DNA of 64,000 nucleotides, taken from assembly GCA_027007615.1 (NCBI GenBank), contig JALTFB010000031.1:1-64000 (forward strand). The letters run 5' to 3'. Under the pieces are notes generated by a model, which saw only the letters and a list, made by a program, of their open reading frames with translations, ran no database searches and was not told where the DNA came from. The position numbers were made by a program, and so were the translations under genes. The DNA comes from Candidatus Shapirobacteria bacterium. Its GTDB lineage: Bacteria > Patescibacteriota > Microgenomatia > UBA12405 > UBA6130. This document shows, piece after piece, positions 16,758-25,572 of this stretch; position 1 is the stretch's first letter, and every line of letters starts with the position of its first letter.

Positions 16758-17346
16758 TAAAACGTGTGGCCAACATAGCTGCCAGATCATCATTAATAAC
16801 ACTAACAACACGAGCGCCATCCACGGGAATAAGAATGCCTTTTTGGCGATAATATTTTTTTATGCTACTAATATTCCGCTTATAAAAAGCAAGCCTTTGG
16901 CGTAAAATATTTTCTTTATCGTCTTGACGCCCCGGTTGGAACGGCTTCCCTTGGGACTCCATTTGCCGCCGGCGGGATATAATCACCCTATCTGGCAATT
17001 CCAATAAAACAACTCCATCCAACGGGCAGCCGTGGCGCTGCAAAAATTCATCAAGCAATTTTGCTTGATTTAAAGTGCGAGGAACCCCGTCAATAATAAA
17101 GCCGCCGGGAAGTATCTTTTTTAAAGCGCGGAAGAGAACTGCCAAAGTAAGTTCGTCCGGCGCCAATTTGCCAACGTCAAGAAATTTCCGGAGCTTTCCC
17201 CCAAGCCCTGTTTCCCGTTTCACTTCCCGCCGGAAAAGATCTCCCACGGAAAGATGCGCCAATCCAAATTGCCTAGCCAAAAGCGCGGCTTGCGTTCCCT
17301 TGCCACCGCCGGAAGGGCCCAAAATTGCCAAACGTAAATTATTCAT
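16744..17346 (-). CDS. adk: Adenylate kinase (short-lid form)
   Basis: 200 residues from the ATG at 17346, 1 base after secY; the upstream in-frame starts fall inside secY. The P-loop is GPSGGGKGT (10-18), the AMP-binding part has DLFRREV, and IDGVPRTLNQA replaces the usual DGFPRT. The lid is reduced to a few residues around RRRQMESQGKPFQ, with no zinc cysteines. It interconverts ATP plus AMP with two ADP. Confidence 0.93.
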   Translation of the reverse strand: MNNLRLAILGPSGGGKGTQAALLARQFGLAHLSVGDLFRREVKRETGLGGKLRKFLDVGKLAPDELTLAVLFRALKKILPGGFIIDGVPRTLNQAKLLDEFLQRHGCPLDGVVLLELPDRVIISRRRQMESQGKPFQPGRQDDKENILRQRLAFYKRNISSIKKYYRQKGILIPVDGARVVSVINDDLAAMLATRFNEGR

Positions 17347-17347
17347 T

Positions 17348-18640
17348 TTAAAAATCGTGGTCATAATTCCAGGTTTGAACAACATTCTCTAAAAGGCGAT
17401 GGATTTCTAAGAGAACAGAGACAACAATCAAAATTCCTGTTCCCCCCAAGGCCATACTGGAAACATGGGTTAAACGCTGCGCCAATGATGGCAAAACAGC
17501 TACCAAGCCCAAAAAGACAGCTCCGATAAAAGTTACCCTTGAAAGCAGGAACGCAAGCCTTTCTTTAGTCGCTTCCCCGGGCCTAACTCCGGGGATAAAG
17601 CCGCCCGATTTCCGCAAGCGATCGGCCACATCTTCCGGATTAAAAACCACCGTGGTGTAAAAATATGTGAAAATCACCACCAAAAAGAAGTAGCCTAGAT
17701 TATAAATAAGGCTTCCGGGTTGAAGCTGTTGGGACATTATTTGTCCCAAATGGGCCAGCGCCGGATTGGGCAAATGCTGCAAAACGCCGCTGATCATCGA
17801 GGGCACCGTCACCAAGGAAAGAGCAAAAATAATCGGCATTACGCCGGCCGTATTAACCTTCAAAGGGAGATAGCTCATCTGGCCTCCATAAACCTGGCCT
17901 CCGGAAATGCGCCGGGCATAGTTTATGGGTACCCGCAAAAAAGCTTCATCCACCATAACGATGGCCGCTATCAATAAAACCATCAAGCCAAAGAAAAACA
18001 AAAGAGGGAAAGGGTTGGTGCCGGCAAAACTCGTTAATGTTTGGAAAATAGCTACCGGATAACGCGCTAAAATTCCCACCAAAATAATTATTGATACCCC
18101 ATGACCAATGCCATATTCATTTATTAGCTCTCCCAAAAACACCAAAACAACCGTGCCGGCCGTCATTGTAAAAGCCAATAAAAAAATTTGCGGTAATGTT
18201 AAGGTTCCCAAAAGGCGTTGGCTCCTAAGCAAAAAGGCCATTCCCAAACCCTGAAGAAACGCCAACGGCACCGTCAAAAGGCGAGTATATTGGTTTAATT
18301 TGCGCTGGCCGTATTCGCCCTCCTTGCGCAATTCGTCAATCTTGGGCATCACAAAAGCTAAGAGTTGAAAAATTACCGAGGCATTAATGTAAGGGTTTAA
18401 TCCCAGAGCAATTATTGAAAAATTAACCAGGGTACCCCCGGAAAAGATATCTAAGAGGGCGAAAAATTGGTTTTGGGCAAAGAAATTTTTCAGCAAAGAA
18501 GTGTCAACGCCCGGAGCGGGCAGATGGGCTAAAAGCCGAAACCAGACTAAAATAAGCAGCGTAATCCAAAATTTATGGCGGATTTGCGGAATCCGGGCCG
18601 CTTGCCAATAAACCGCTAACGATTTTCTTACATCAACCAT
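17348..18640 (-). CDS. secY: Protein translocase subunit SecY
   Basis: 430 residues with ten predicted membrane helices. Recognisable segments include FRLLAHLPAPGVD near the N-terminus, SIIALGLNPYINASVIFQLL around helix 2, and the C-terminal cytoplasmic loop containing GFIPGVRPGEAT. It forms the translocation channel with SecE and SecG. The start overlaps rplO by 8 bases, matching the canonical spc operon order. Confidence 0.97.
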   Translation of the reverse strand: MVDVRKSLAVYWQAARIPQIRHKFWITLLILVWFRLLAHLPAPGVDTSLLKNFFAQNQFFALLDIFSGGTLVNFSIIALGLNPYINASVIFQLLAFVMPKIDELRKEGEYGQRKLNQYTRLLTVPLAFLQGLGMAFLLRSQRLLGTLTLPQIFLLAFTMTAGTVVLVFLGELINEYGIGHGVSIIILVGILARYPVAIFQTLTSFAGTNPFPLLFFFGLMVLLIAAIVMVDEAFLRVPINYARRISGGQVYGGQMSYLPLKVNTAGVMPIIFALSLVTVPSMISGVLQHLPNPALAHLGQIMSQQLQPGSLIYNLGYFFLVVIFTYFYTTVVFNPEDVADRLRKSGGFIPGVRPGEATKERLAFLLSRVTFIGAVFLGLVAVLPSLAQRLTHVSSMALGGTGILIVVSVLLEIHRLLENVVQTWNYDHDF

Positions 18641-19100
18641 GCTCTTTTTCTTTCACCGCTATGACTTGGCCACCCGCCTTAATAATCGCCGCTGCCGCGT
18701 TTTTCGTGATCGGAAGGGCGACTTTAAGCGCTTTTGTCACTCGGCCTTGAAAAACAACCTTAGGTTTATAAGAATAATCCGGCCCCTTTATTTTTTTGTG
18801 CCGCCGCAAAAAGGCCAAATCGATAATTGTTCCCGGTTTTGCTTTCCGTTCAAGCCAATCCAAAGAAACAGGCACCTTTATGTACCTGCCCCTATTATTA
18901 CGGCCGCGCCAGACCGGAAGCCGCCTTAACAACGATTTCTTATTTTTCGTCCCTTCAAACAATAAGCCGACCTTACCGCGGGCTTTTTTTCCTTTACTGC
19001 CCCTGCCGGACGTATGCCCCCCCTTACCGGAGCCATAACCTCGCCCTAATCTTTTAGCTGAGTGTTTTACTAATGAAGGGAGCTGCTGTAAGTTAATCAT
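18633..19100 (-). CDS. rplO: Ribosomal protein uL15
   Basis: 155 residues. N-terminal glycine/basic segment KRLGRGYGSGKGGHTSGRGSKG and C-terminal ITKNAAAAIIKAGGQVIAV are typical of uL15. Its ATG overlaps the rpsE stop as ATGA, leaving no room for rpmD (bL30), which in most bacteria lies between rpsE and rplO. The absence of bL30 is a known Patescibacteria trait. Confidence 0.97.
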   Translation of the reverse strand: MINLQQLPSLVKHSAKRLGRGYGSGKGGHTSGRGSKGKKARGKVGLLFEGTKNKKSLLRRLPVWRGRNNRGRYIKVPVSLDWLERKAKPGTIIDLAFLRRHKKIKGPDYSYKPKVVFQGRVTKALKVALPITKNAAAAIIKAGGQVIAVKEKEHG

Positions 19101-19576
19101 TTTTCTCCTGCAAATTGTTTAAATGCCTCGAATACCGCGTAGGCTACCGACGTTTGGTTGCGTGATCCTAAAATTTTGGCAACCACATTGGTAACTCCGC
19201 TAACCTCCAAAATGCTTCTTGCCGCACCGCCGGCAATAAGCCCCGTCCCGCCGCGGGCCGGCTTTAGCATTAGTTTGGTCGCCTTAAATTTTATTTCTAA
19301 AGGATAAGGGATTGTTTTTATGTCGCTGTCAAGGGTGATTTTAACCATTGCCTTTTCAGCCTTATGCATAGCCTTGCGAATTGCCGAGCCAACATCTTTT
19401 GCTTTTGCTAAAGCCACACCTAACTTTCCGGCCCCATCGCCGACGGCTACTAAAGCTGTAAAGCCTATCTGATTGCCCCCTTTCGTCTTTTTGGAAACAC
19501 GCTTAATTTTAATCACCTTGCTATCAAAACCGCTATCGCTTTCTCTTCTATTTTGTCTATTTGATTTATTAAACAT
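19097..19576 (-). CDS. rpsE: Ribosomal protein uS5
   Basis: 159 residues. The N-terminal double-stranded RNA-binding fold shows VIKIKRVSKKTKGGNQIGFTA, and the C-terminal part shows GGTGLIAGGAARSILEVSGV. It is located on the 30S back near the mRNA entrance and contributes to decoding fidelity. Normal length. Followed directly by rplO (4-base overlap). Confidence 0.97.
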   Translation of the reverse strand: MFNKSNRQNRRESDSGFDSKVIKIKRVSKKTKGGNQIGFTALVAVGDGAGKLGVALAKAKDVGSAIRKAMHKAEKAMVKITLDSDIKTIPYPLEIKFKATKLMLKPARGGTGLIAGGAARSILEVSGVTNVVAKILGSRNQTSVAYAVFEAFKQFAGEK

Positions 19577-19587
19577 TTTTAAAAAAA

Positions 19588-19944
19588 TTAAAATTTTAAC
19601 CCTCCGGCGCGAGCGCCTTCCGCTAAAGCTTTCACACGACCATGGTAAACATATCCTCCACGGTCAAAAACAACTCGCTTGAGACCTTGCTTGACAGCCT
19701 TTTCGGCCAAAAATTGGCCTAATATCCGGGCTGTTTTCAGGCGAGATTGGTGTTGTTTGCGATATTTAGGCAATTTGAAAAGGGCTTTTGTAGAATAAGC
19801 CAATAAAACCCGTCCCGTGGTCAAATCTATAATTTGCACCCAAAGATGCCTATTGGAACGGAAAACTGTTAGCTTCCGCTTACGTTTCCCATACCTGATT
19901 TTCTGCCTGACTCGCTGCTGGCGCTGTTTCATTTGCTTTTTCAT
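19588..19944 (-). CDS. rplR: Ribosomal protein uL18
   Basis: 118 residues; RQKIRYGKRKRKLTVFRSNRHLWVQIID at the N-terminus and KRVVFDRGGYVYHGRVKALAEGARAGGL at the C-terminus are standard uL18 signatures. It binds 5S rRNA with uL5. 2 bases separate it from rplF. Confidence 0.97.
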   Translation of the reverse strand: MKKQMKQRQQRVRQKIRYGKRKRKLTVFRSNRHLWVQIIDLTTGRVLLAYSTKALFKLPKYRKQHQSRLKTARILGQFLAEKAVKQGLKRVVFDRGGYVYHGRVKALAEGARAGGLKF

Positions 19945-19946
19945 TT

Positions 19947-20489
19947 TTAGGCAGCCGTTTTGGCAATTTTGCCCGGCTTCAATTTAATTATTTCTTTCTG
20001 GTAACGAATCCCTTTTCCCTTATAGGGATCGGGCGGGCGGATGCGGCGAATTTGGGCCGCTATTTCACCCACCACCTGCTTATCAACTCCATCAATAAAC
20101 AGCAAATCTCCATCTACACGAAATTGTATGCCCGCCGGAGGCTCGATTCGCACCAAATGAGAAAGCCCTACTTGAAAAATGACCGCATCGCCTTCCTTTT
20201 TTACCTTATAGCCGGTGCCCACCACCTGCATAACCTCCTGCCAGCCTTCATTTACCCCCTTCACCGCATTGGCCAAGAGGCTTCGCCAGGTGCCCCATAA
20301 AGCTCGGGTCTGGCGAGTTTCATTTTTAGGGCTAACTCGCAAAACATTTTTTTCTACAACTACCGCCAACGATAGGGGAAGAGTCTGTGCCAGCTCACCT
20401 TTGGGCCCCTTAATTAATATCGTCTGGCCCTTTTTAACGGCAGTTACCGAATCTGGAATCGGAACCGGTTGTTGGCCAATTTTAGACAT
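19947..20489 (-). CDS. rplF: Ribosomal protein uL6
   Basis: 180 residues; MSKIGQQPVPIP at the start and PDPYKGKGIRYQKEIIKLKPGK at the C-terminus identify uL6. Two repeated alpha/beta domains make up the protein, which sits near the factor-binding site of the 50S subunit. Standard position between rpsH and rplR. Confidence 0.97.
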   Translation of the reverse strand: MSKIGQQPVPIPDSVTAVKKGQTILIKGPKGELAQTLPLSLAVVVEKNVLRVSPKNETRQTRALWGTWRSLLANAVKGVNEGWQEVMQVVGTGYKVKKEGDAVIFQVGLSHLVRIEPPAGIQFRVDGDLLFIDGVDKQVVGEIAAQIRRIRPPDPYKGKGIRYQKEIIKLKPGKIAKTAA

Positions 20490-20490
20490 T

Positions 20491-20889
20491 TTAATTTATT
20501 AACACCATGGCGATAACTTCGCCGCCAACATTAGCATGCCTTGCCTGAGACGCCACCATTATGCCTTTTGGCGTAGATATGATAACAAAGCCTTTGCCAC
20601 GGGAAAAAGGAAGTTTTCGGGCGCCGGAATAATAACGGCGTCCGGGCTTGGAAAATAATTTAACATTAGCCAAAACCGGCTTATCGGCAGATCCCGGATA
20701 ATAGCGCATTTCCACCGTGAAAAATTTTGTTTTATTTTTAGGAAGGCGCACCGAGGATAAGACGCCTTGCTTTTGCAATAAGCGGGCAATAGCTAAATTT
20801 AAAGTCGACCTAAGAATCGAAACCCGCCGTTGGTGGGCCAGAGAGGCATTTTTCAAACGAATTAAGAAATCACCCGCTAAATAATCCAT
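20491..20889 (-). CDS. rpsH: Ribosomal protein uS8
   Basis: 132 residues; the N-terminus has DYLAGDFLIRLKNASLAHQ and the C-terminus SRGKGFVIISTPKGIMVASQARHANVGGEVIAMVL. It organises the central domain of 16S rRNA and in E. coli represses the spc operon. Normal length. Confidence 0.97.
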   Translation of the reverse strand: MDYLAGDFLIRLKNASLAHQRRVSILRSTLNLAIARLLQKQGVLSSVRLPKNKTKFFTVEMRYYPGSADKPVLANVKLFSKPGRRYYSGARKLPFSRGKGFVIISTPKGIMVASQARHANVGGEVIAMVLIN

Positions 20890-20892
20890 TGA

Positions 20893-21078
20893 TTACCAGC
20901 TTGCCTTTTTAACTCCAGGCAGCTCCCCTTTAATTGCTAATTCTCGAAAACAAAGCCGGCAAAGGCCAAAATAACGGATATATCCCCGCGGCCGGCCGCA
21001 AAGTTTACAGCGGTTGCGATAACGGCCGCTATGCCTTAGCTTCTTTGTTTCTCGAACGATTTTTGCTTTATTTGCCAT
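20893..21078 (-). CDS. rpsZ: Ribosomal protein uS14, zinc (type Z) form
   Basis: 61 residues with two CxxC pairs, CKLCG and CRLCF, about 12 residues apart: the short zinc-dependent uS14 rather than the ~100-residue zinc-free form. It sits in the 30S head. The start overlaps the rplE stop by 1 base. Confidence 0.96.
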   Translation of the reverse strand: MANKAKIVRETKKLRHSGRYRNRCKLCGRPRGYIRYFGLCRLCFRELAIKGELPGVKKASW

Positions 21079-21617
21079 TACTGTTTCCTCTCAAAAATAG
21101 CTCCTAAACTTTCTAACAAAAGTTGCGCCTCTTGAAGGCTATTAGTCGAAGTGACAATAGTAATTTCTAGCCCCTTAATCCGCCGCACTTGGTCGGGAGA
21201 TATCTCTGGGAACACTGCCTGTTCACTGATACCTAAAGTATAATTACCATATTTATCGAAACTTTTCAATGAAAGCCCACGGAAATCACGCAAGCGCGGC
21301 AGGACCAAATGAAAAAGCCTCTCTAAAAAATCATACATTTGCCGCCGTCTTAAAGTCACCTTTAAGCCAATGAGCTCATTGCGGCGCAAGTGAAAACCGG
21401 AGATTGCCTTCCGCGCCCGGCACAGTTGGGGATGGCGCCCGGTAATCTGGGCCAATTCTTTCTTTGCTTCTTCAACCGCCGTCTTGTCATCGCGAAAGCC
21501 GGCAATGCCCATATTAATAATTACTTTCTCAACCCGTGGCACTGACAACAAGTTTTTCTTGCCAAGTTTCTTCATTAACCGGGGAGCTATTTTCCGGGAA
21601 AAATCTTTAGCTAGCAT
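21078..21617 (-). CDS. rplE: Ribosomal protein uL5
   Basis: 179 residues from the ATG at 21617; the open frame extends upstream to 21692 within rplX, but the family N-terminus begins near [32 protein letters not shown] and [21 protein letters not shown] are diagnostic. It binds 5S rRNA and contacts the P-site tRNA. It overlaps rplX by 11 bases. Confidence 0.96.
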   Translation of the reverse strand: MLAKDFSRKIAPRLMKKLGKKNLLSVPRVEKVIINMGIAGFRDDKTAVEEAKKELAQITGRHPQLCRARKAISGFHLRRNELIGLKVTLRRRQMYDFLERLFHLVLPRLRDFRGLSLKSFDKYGNYTLGISEQAVFPEISPDQVRRIKGLEITIVTSTNSLQEAQLLLESLGAIFERKQ

Positions 21618-21942
21618 TTTTACCTCCGCCGAAGGGCTCGCCGCAACGCCGGCAAACCCGCAATTTAACGCCTTTCTCAAAACGAAAGGCAACTCGCGTT
21701 GGCTTATGGCAGTGCGGACAGATCGCCATTATTTTAGAGGCCAACAACGGCCTTTCTATTTCTAAAATCCCACCGGGTTGGTCCCCCTGGGCCTTAACGT
21801 GCTTTTTAACAATATTAATGCCTTTCACAATTACCATTCTTTTACCGGACAAAACCTTCTTTATCCGCCCCTTACGGCCACGATCTTTGCCTTGCAAAAC
21901 TACCACCTCATCACCAGATCTAACTTTAAGTTTCAACTTCAT
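21607..21942 (-). CDS. rplX: Ribosomal protein uL24
   Basis: 111 residues. The KOW motif is in GDEVVVLQGKDRGRKGRIKKV, and the C-terminal half has two CxxC pairs (CPHC and CRRC) that could bind zinc. It is an early assembly protein near the tunnel exit. An AAGGAGG within the rplN end serves as its ribosome site. Confidence 0.96.
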   Translation of the reverse strand: MKLKLKVRSGDEVVVLQGKDRGRKGRIKKVLSGKRMVIVKGINIVKKHVKAQGDQPGGILEIERPLLASKIMAICPHCHKPTRVAFRFEKGVKLRVCRRCGEPFGGGKNAS

Positions 21943-21944
21943 GT

Positions 21945-22313
21945 TTAGATTACCTCCTTAGCTAGAGAAACAATCTTGCTGTATCCTTTTTCGCGAATTT
22001 CCCGAGCAATGGGCCCAAAAGTGCGGCTGCCTCGAGGATTACCGTGCTCATCAATAATCACCGCCGCATTGTCGTCAAAACGGACGTAAGAGCCATCCTT
22101 CCTGCGCAACTCTTTGCGCGTCCTTACCACCACGGCCTTGACTTTTTCTTTCCGCTTTACCACCCCGTCTGCCGCCGCCTCCTTAACCACAGCTAAGATT
22201 TTGTCACCGATGCGCGCATAAAAACGCCGGCTGCCGCCATAAACATGGATCAGCATCAGTTTTTTGGCCCCAGTGTTATCGGCCGCCGCCAGAATAGACC
22301 TTAATTGCAACAT
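21945..22313 (-). CDS. rplN: Ribosomal protein uL14
   Basis: 122 residues; [22 protein letters not shown] at the N-terminus and [22 protein letters not shown] at the C-terminus are classic uL14. It forms bridge B8 with 16S rRNA. One base separates it from rpsQ. Confidence 0.97.
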   Translation of the reverse strand: MLQLRSILAAADNTGAKKLMLIHVYGGSRRFYARIGDKILAVVKEAAADGVVKRKEKVKAVVVRTRKELRRKDGSYVRFDDNAAVIIDEHGNPRGSRTFGPIAREIREKGYSKIVSLAKEVI

Positions 22314-22314
22314 T

Positions 22315-22578
22315 TTATTTTCTCCGTAAAATTTTAGTAACCGTAAATCTTTTTAACTTGCTCAAGGGACGGACCTCTTTAATTTCTACCCAATCGCCCT
22401 GACTGGCGCCTAACTGGTTATCCGCGTAGAATTTATTTCTTTTAACTACCACCCGGCGATAAAACGGATGAGGCCGGCGCTCCTCCCTCAAGACCACCGC
22501 TGTTTTAGCCATTTTCACAGAAACTACTTGGCCTTGGAAAAATTTGCCTTGGCGTTTAATTTTTATCTTTTTCTTCAT
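22315..22578 (-). CDS. rpsQ: Ribosomal protein uS17
   Basis: 87 residues; OB-fold with [27 protein letters not shown] and [20 protein letters not shown]. Normal length. The start overlaps the rpmC coding end by 23 bases; no later in-frame start would leave an intact domain. Confidence 0.95.
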   Translation of the reverse strand: MKKKIKIKRQGKFFQGQVVSVKMAKTAVVLREERRPHPFYRRVVVKRNKFYADNQLGASQGDWVEIKEVRPLSKLKRFTVTKILRRK

Positions 22579-22804
22579 GCTTTTGTTCCTTAAACTCAGC
22601 TAATAACGTTTTTTCGCGAATGTAAGTGGCCAAAACGGCAATTTGATAATGCAGCTCCCTCATCAGGCGCGTATTTTTCAATTGCCCCCTGCTCAGCTTC
22701 ATTTTAGCCAATAAAAGCTCTCGGCGTTTTTGCGCCAATTCCGTCAGCAATTCCGCCTTTTTCTGCCGACGCCATAACCGATTTTGTTTTTGTCTCTTCT
22801 TCAT
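22556..22804 (-). CDS. rpmC: Ribosomal protein uL29
   Basis: 82 residues forming two helices: ELAQKRRELLLAKMKLSRGQLKNTRLMRELHYQIAVL. The family core is about 65 residues; here both ends carry extra basic residues. It lies at the tunnel exit and helps bind SRP and trigger factor. Overlaps rplP by 4 bases. Confidence 0.93.
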   Translation of the reverse strand: MKKRQKQNRLWRRQKKAELLTELAQKRRELLLAKMKLSRGQLKNTRLMRELHYQIAVLATYIREKTLLAEFKEQKHEEKDKN

Positions 22805-23208
22805 TTTCTAACGACTATTTTAGTTGCTAACGGTAGCTTGGTAATCGCTCTGCGTAAAGCCTCCCAGGCTGTTTTTTCTTCCACGCCACTCAGCTCAAAG
22901 ATTACTTTTCCCGGGCGGATAACAGCCACATAAGTATCAACATCCCCCTTGCCGCCGCCCATTGTTGATCCCGCCGGTTTTTTGGTTACCGGCTTATCGG
23001 GAAAAATTCTAATCCACATTTTACCACTTCTCTTGGTATAATTTGTAATTGCCCGACGAGCAGCCTCTATTTGGGCCGCTGTCAGCCAGCCGGCCTCAAG
23101 ACTCTTAAGGCCAATCTCTCCAAAGGTAATGCTAAAACCGGATTGGGCCCTACCTCCTATATGGCCGCGAAATTGTTTGCGAAATTTTGTTTTTCTTGGC
23201 TGTAACAT
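22801..23208 (-). CDS. rplP: Ribosomal protein uL16
   Basis: 135 residues; KFRKQFRGHIGGRAQSGFSITFGEIGLKSLEAGWLTAAQIEAARRAI and the loop PAGSTMGGGKGDVD are diagnostic. It helps form the A-tRNA site of the 50S subunit. 2 bases after rpsC. Confidence 0.97.
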   Translation of the reverse strand: MLQPRKTKFRKQFRGHIGGRAQSGFSITFGEIGLKSLEAGWLTAAQIEAARRAITNYTKRSGKMWIRIFPDKPVTKKPAGSTMGGGKGDVDTYVAVIRPGKVIFELSGVEEKTAWEALRRAITKLPLATKIVVRK

Positions 23209-23210
23209 GG

Positions 23211-23858
23211 TTATTTTCCGCGATTAATATAAACTCTTAAACCTATGTATCCCGATCTGGTAAGGACCGGCGTTTGGGCATAATCAATGTTGCTGCGAAT
23301 AGTGTTAAGGGAAACTTGGCCGCGATAAAATTTTTCCTGGCGGCTAATTTCGGCGCCATTAACTCGCCCTTTGATAATTATTTTTACTCCCTTAGCACCG
23401 GCGGCTATAATCCTATCCATTGCCTGGTTAATGACCCGCCGATACGGCATGCGGCGCAATAACTGGCTGGCTATCCGCTCTGACACCACTTTCGCCGAGA
23501 AATCGGGATTTTTGTATTCTTCCACATCTAATTCCAAGTTTTTATCCGGATGGTTAATGGTTTTAACCATCGTTTTCAACTTCCCTTTTAATTCTTCCAA
23601 GCCTTTTCCGCCCCGGCCAATAACCAACCCCGGCCGAGTGACTACCAAAGTTATTTTAATATTCCTATTAAAGCGCTCTATGTAAATGGCCGCCACTCCA
23701 GCTTGGCGCAACCTATCTTCTAAGAAGCGACGCAGATTCAAATCTTCCTGCCAAAAAGCAATATATTGTTTCTTATTGGCAAACCAACGTGAAGTCCAGC
23801 TTACATTAGTTTTCGGGCTGCCTAATCGGAAAGCAACCGGATTAACTTTTTGCCCCAT
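23211..23858 (-). CDS. rpsC: Ribosomal protein uS3
   Basis: 215 residues; N-terminal GQKVNPVAFRLG, a KH domain with RPGLVIGRGGKGLEELKGKL, and C-terminal IIIKGRVNGAEISRQEKFYRGQVSL. It lines the mRNA entry tunnel. The start overlaps the rplV end by 17 bases. Confidence 0.97.
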   Translation of the reverse strand: MGQKVNPVAFRLGSPKTNVSWTSRWFANKKQYIAFWQEDLNLRRFLEDRLRQAGVAAIYIERFNRNIKITLVVTRPGLVIGRGGKGLEELKGKLKTMVKTINHPDKNLELDVEEYKNPDFSAKVVSERIASQLLRRMPYRRVINQAMDRIIAAGAKGVKIIIKGRVNGAEISRQEKFYRGQVSLNTIRSNIDYAQTPVLTRSGYIGLRVYINRGK

Positions 23859-24243
23859 CTTTTTTTACCCCTTTAAGGCTAACAATTAAATGGCTGCGCC
23901 GTTTTTGGATAAGGCCTTGGTGGAAACGGGCACTGTGCGACTTATCCATTCGCTTAAGCCGTGTCCCTTCGTTGACCAGAATCTTTTCAAAGCGCAAGCT
24001 AGATTTATTAAGGTGGAAATTGTGCTCGGCATCGGCAATCGCCGTCCTAACGGCCTTATATAAAAAACGGGCACCCTTCTTATTGACAAATGGTAGGAGC
24101 GTCAGGGCCTCCTCGGGAGTCTTATTTTTAAAAGCTGCCGCAACAAGCCTCAATTTGCGCGGGGAAATCGGCAATGACCGCGCCATAGTAGTAACAACTT
24201 TAGACATCGGCTTCTTTTTGCTTTTTTGCGCTTTTGCTTTCAT
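23842..24243 (-). CDS. rplV: Ribosomal protein uL22
   Basis: 133 residues; ARSLPISPRKLRLVAAAFKNK and ADAEHNFHLNKSSLRFEKILVNEGTRLKRM are recognisable; the C-terminal beta-hairpin that reaches the exit tunnel is present (RFHQGLIQKRRSHLIVSLK). Overlaps rpsS by 1 base. Confidence 0.96.
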   Translation of the reverse strand: MKAKAQKSKKKPMSKVVTTMARSLPISPRKLRLVAAAFKNKTPEEALTLLPFVNKKGARFLYKAVRTAIADAEHNFHLNKSSLRFEKILVNEGTRLKRMDKSHSARFHQGLIQKRRSHLIVSLKGVKKDGAKS

Positions 24244-24527
24244 TATGTCTTCTCCACAATCCTCTTAACAACTCGGCCGTGCCCCCGGAAAGTACGGGTT
24301 GGCGCAAATTCTCCCAAGCGGTACCCAACCATATCTTCAACTATAAAGACTTTGATGAATTTCCGGCCATTATGGACTAAAAAGGTATAACCCACAAACT
24401 CTGGTGGGATTTGGCTTGCTCGAGCCCAAGTTTTGATAGGTTCTTTTTTGCCGGCGGCCTTTTGAGAAGCTACTTTTGACAATAGCTTTACGTCAACATA
24501 GGGCCCCTTTTTAGAACTGCGGCTCAT
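24243..24527 (-). CDS. rpsS: Ribosomal protein uS19
   Basis: 94 residues; [16 protein letters not shown] and the conserved [19 protein letters not shown] confirm uS19, a 30S head protein next to uS13. 4-base overlap with rplB. Confidence 0.97.
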   Translation of the reverse strand: MSRSSKKGPYVDVKLLSKVASQKAAGKKEPIKTWARASQIPPEFVGYTFLVHNGRKFIKVFIVEDMVGYRLGEFAPTRTFRGHGRVVKRIVEKT

Positions 24528-25282
24528 GGTTTCCTCCGTTTTACAATTAACCGTTCCGAATATTTATGCCGGCGGCGCGTTCTTTTCCCCAGAGCTTTTT
24601 TACCCCAAGGAGTCTTGGGAAATTTCATGCCAATTCCCGAGCGGCCTTCGCCGCCACCGTGAGGATGGGAACCAGGATGCTGAGCTACTCCTCTCACTGT
24701 AGGGCGAATTCCCCTATGACGCTTACTGCCGGCTTTGCCTAATTTTACCTTATTCCAACCGACATTGCTAATCTGCCCAATAGTGGCTGTCGCTTTGGAA
24801 GAAAAAATGCGCAACTCTCCGGAAGGCATTTTCACCAAGACTTTAGTTTTCTCTTGGCTCTGAATATAGGCGGCCGCCCCGGCGCTGCGGACTAATTGGC
24901 CGCCTTTACCCGGACGGATTTCTAAATTATGAATCGCCACGCCGGCCGGTATGTTGGCCAAAGGAAGACTGTTCCCAATCTCAATCGGAGCCTTAGCGGC
25001 AGCAACTACTTTATCGCCCGCTTTTAACCCTTTTGGAGCTATAATATAGCGGCGTTCACCGTCTTTGTAAAGCAAAAGAGCAATATTAGCCGTTCTGTTG
25101 GGATCATACTCTATCGCTTCCACCTTAGCCTCTATATTCCGCTTGTTGCGCCGCCAATCAATTTTCCGTAATTGACGCTTATGTTCTCCCCCTTTATGGC
25201 GTACCGCCACATGCCCTTTATTGTCACGGCCGCCATGCTTTTTGCGGATGCGCAAAAGAGACTGAGCTTTCCTATTATTCAT
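24524..25282 (-). CDS. rplB: Ribosomal protein uL2, lacking the conserved N-terminal tail
   Basis: 252 residues. The RNA-binding core ([20 protein letters not shown], then [23 protein letters not shown]) and the peptidyl-transferase-proximal loop [11 protein letters not shown], with its conserved histidine, are intact. The first ~20-25 residues found in nearly all bacterial uL2, including the KPTSPGRR-type tail, are absent: the ATG overlaps the rplW stop (ATGA), and a TAA lies two codons upstream in frame, so no extension is possible. uL2 is essential for subunit joining and peptidyl transfer. Confidence 0.95.
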   Translation of the reverse strand: MNNRKAQSLLRIRKKHGGRDNKGHVAVRHKGGEHKRQLRKIDWRRNKRNIEAKVEAIEYDPNRTANIALLLYKDGERRYIIAPKGLKAGDKVVAAAKAPIEIGNSLPLANIPAGVAIHNLEIRPGKGGQLVRSAGAAAYIQSQEKTKVLVKMPSGELRIFSSKATATIGQISNVGWNKVKLGKAGSKRHRGIRPTVRGVAQHPGSHPHGGGEGRSGIGMKFPKTPWGKKALGKRTRRRHKYSERLIVKRRKP

Positions 25283-25572
25283 TTCTTAGTTTCCTTAAGT
25301 GATAACTCTTTAATCTTTTCTCCTTCTTTCAAAAAAACCAAAAACTTTTTTCGCTTGGGCCGGCGGTGTGAACGGCGTTGCCGCCAGTTCATTTTTACCT
25401 TTCCCCAACGAAACATGCTATTCACCTTAGCCACTTTTACGCCAAAAAGTTCTTCTACTAACTCGCGCACTTGGTTCTTGGTGGCCGTTACCGGAGCCCA
25501 AAAACAATAAACCCCCCGCTCCTGATCTTGGACGGCCTTCTCGCTTAGAATCGGCTCCAGAAGAAACCTCAT
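25279..25572 (-). CDS. rplW: Ribosomal protein uL23
   Basis: 97 residues; LEPILSEKAVQDQERGVYCFW and NQVRELVEELFGVKVAKVNSM match uL23. It forms the docking site for SRP, trigger factor and SecY at the tunnel exit. 4-base overlaps on both sides (rplD, rplB). Confidence 0.95.
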   Translation of the reverse strand: MRFLLEPILSEKAVQDQERGVYCFWAPVTATKNQVRELVEELFGVKVAKVNSMFRWGKVKMNWRQRRSHRRPKRKKFLVFLKEGEKIKELSLKETKK

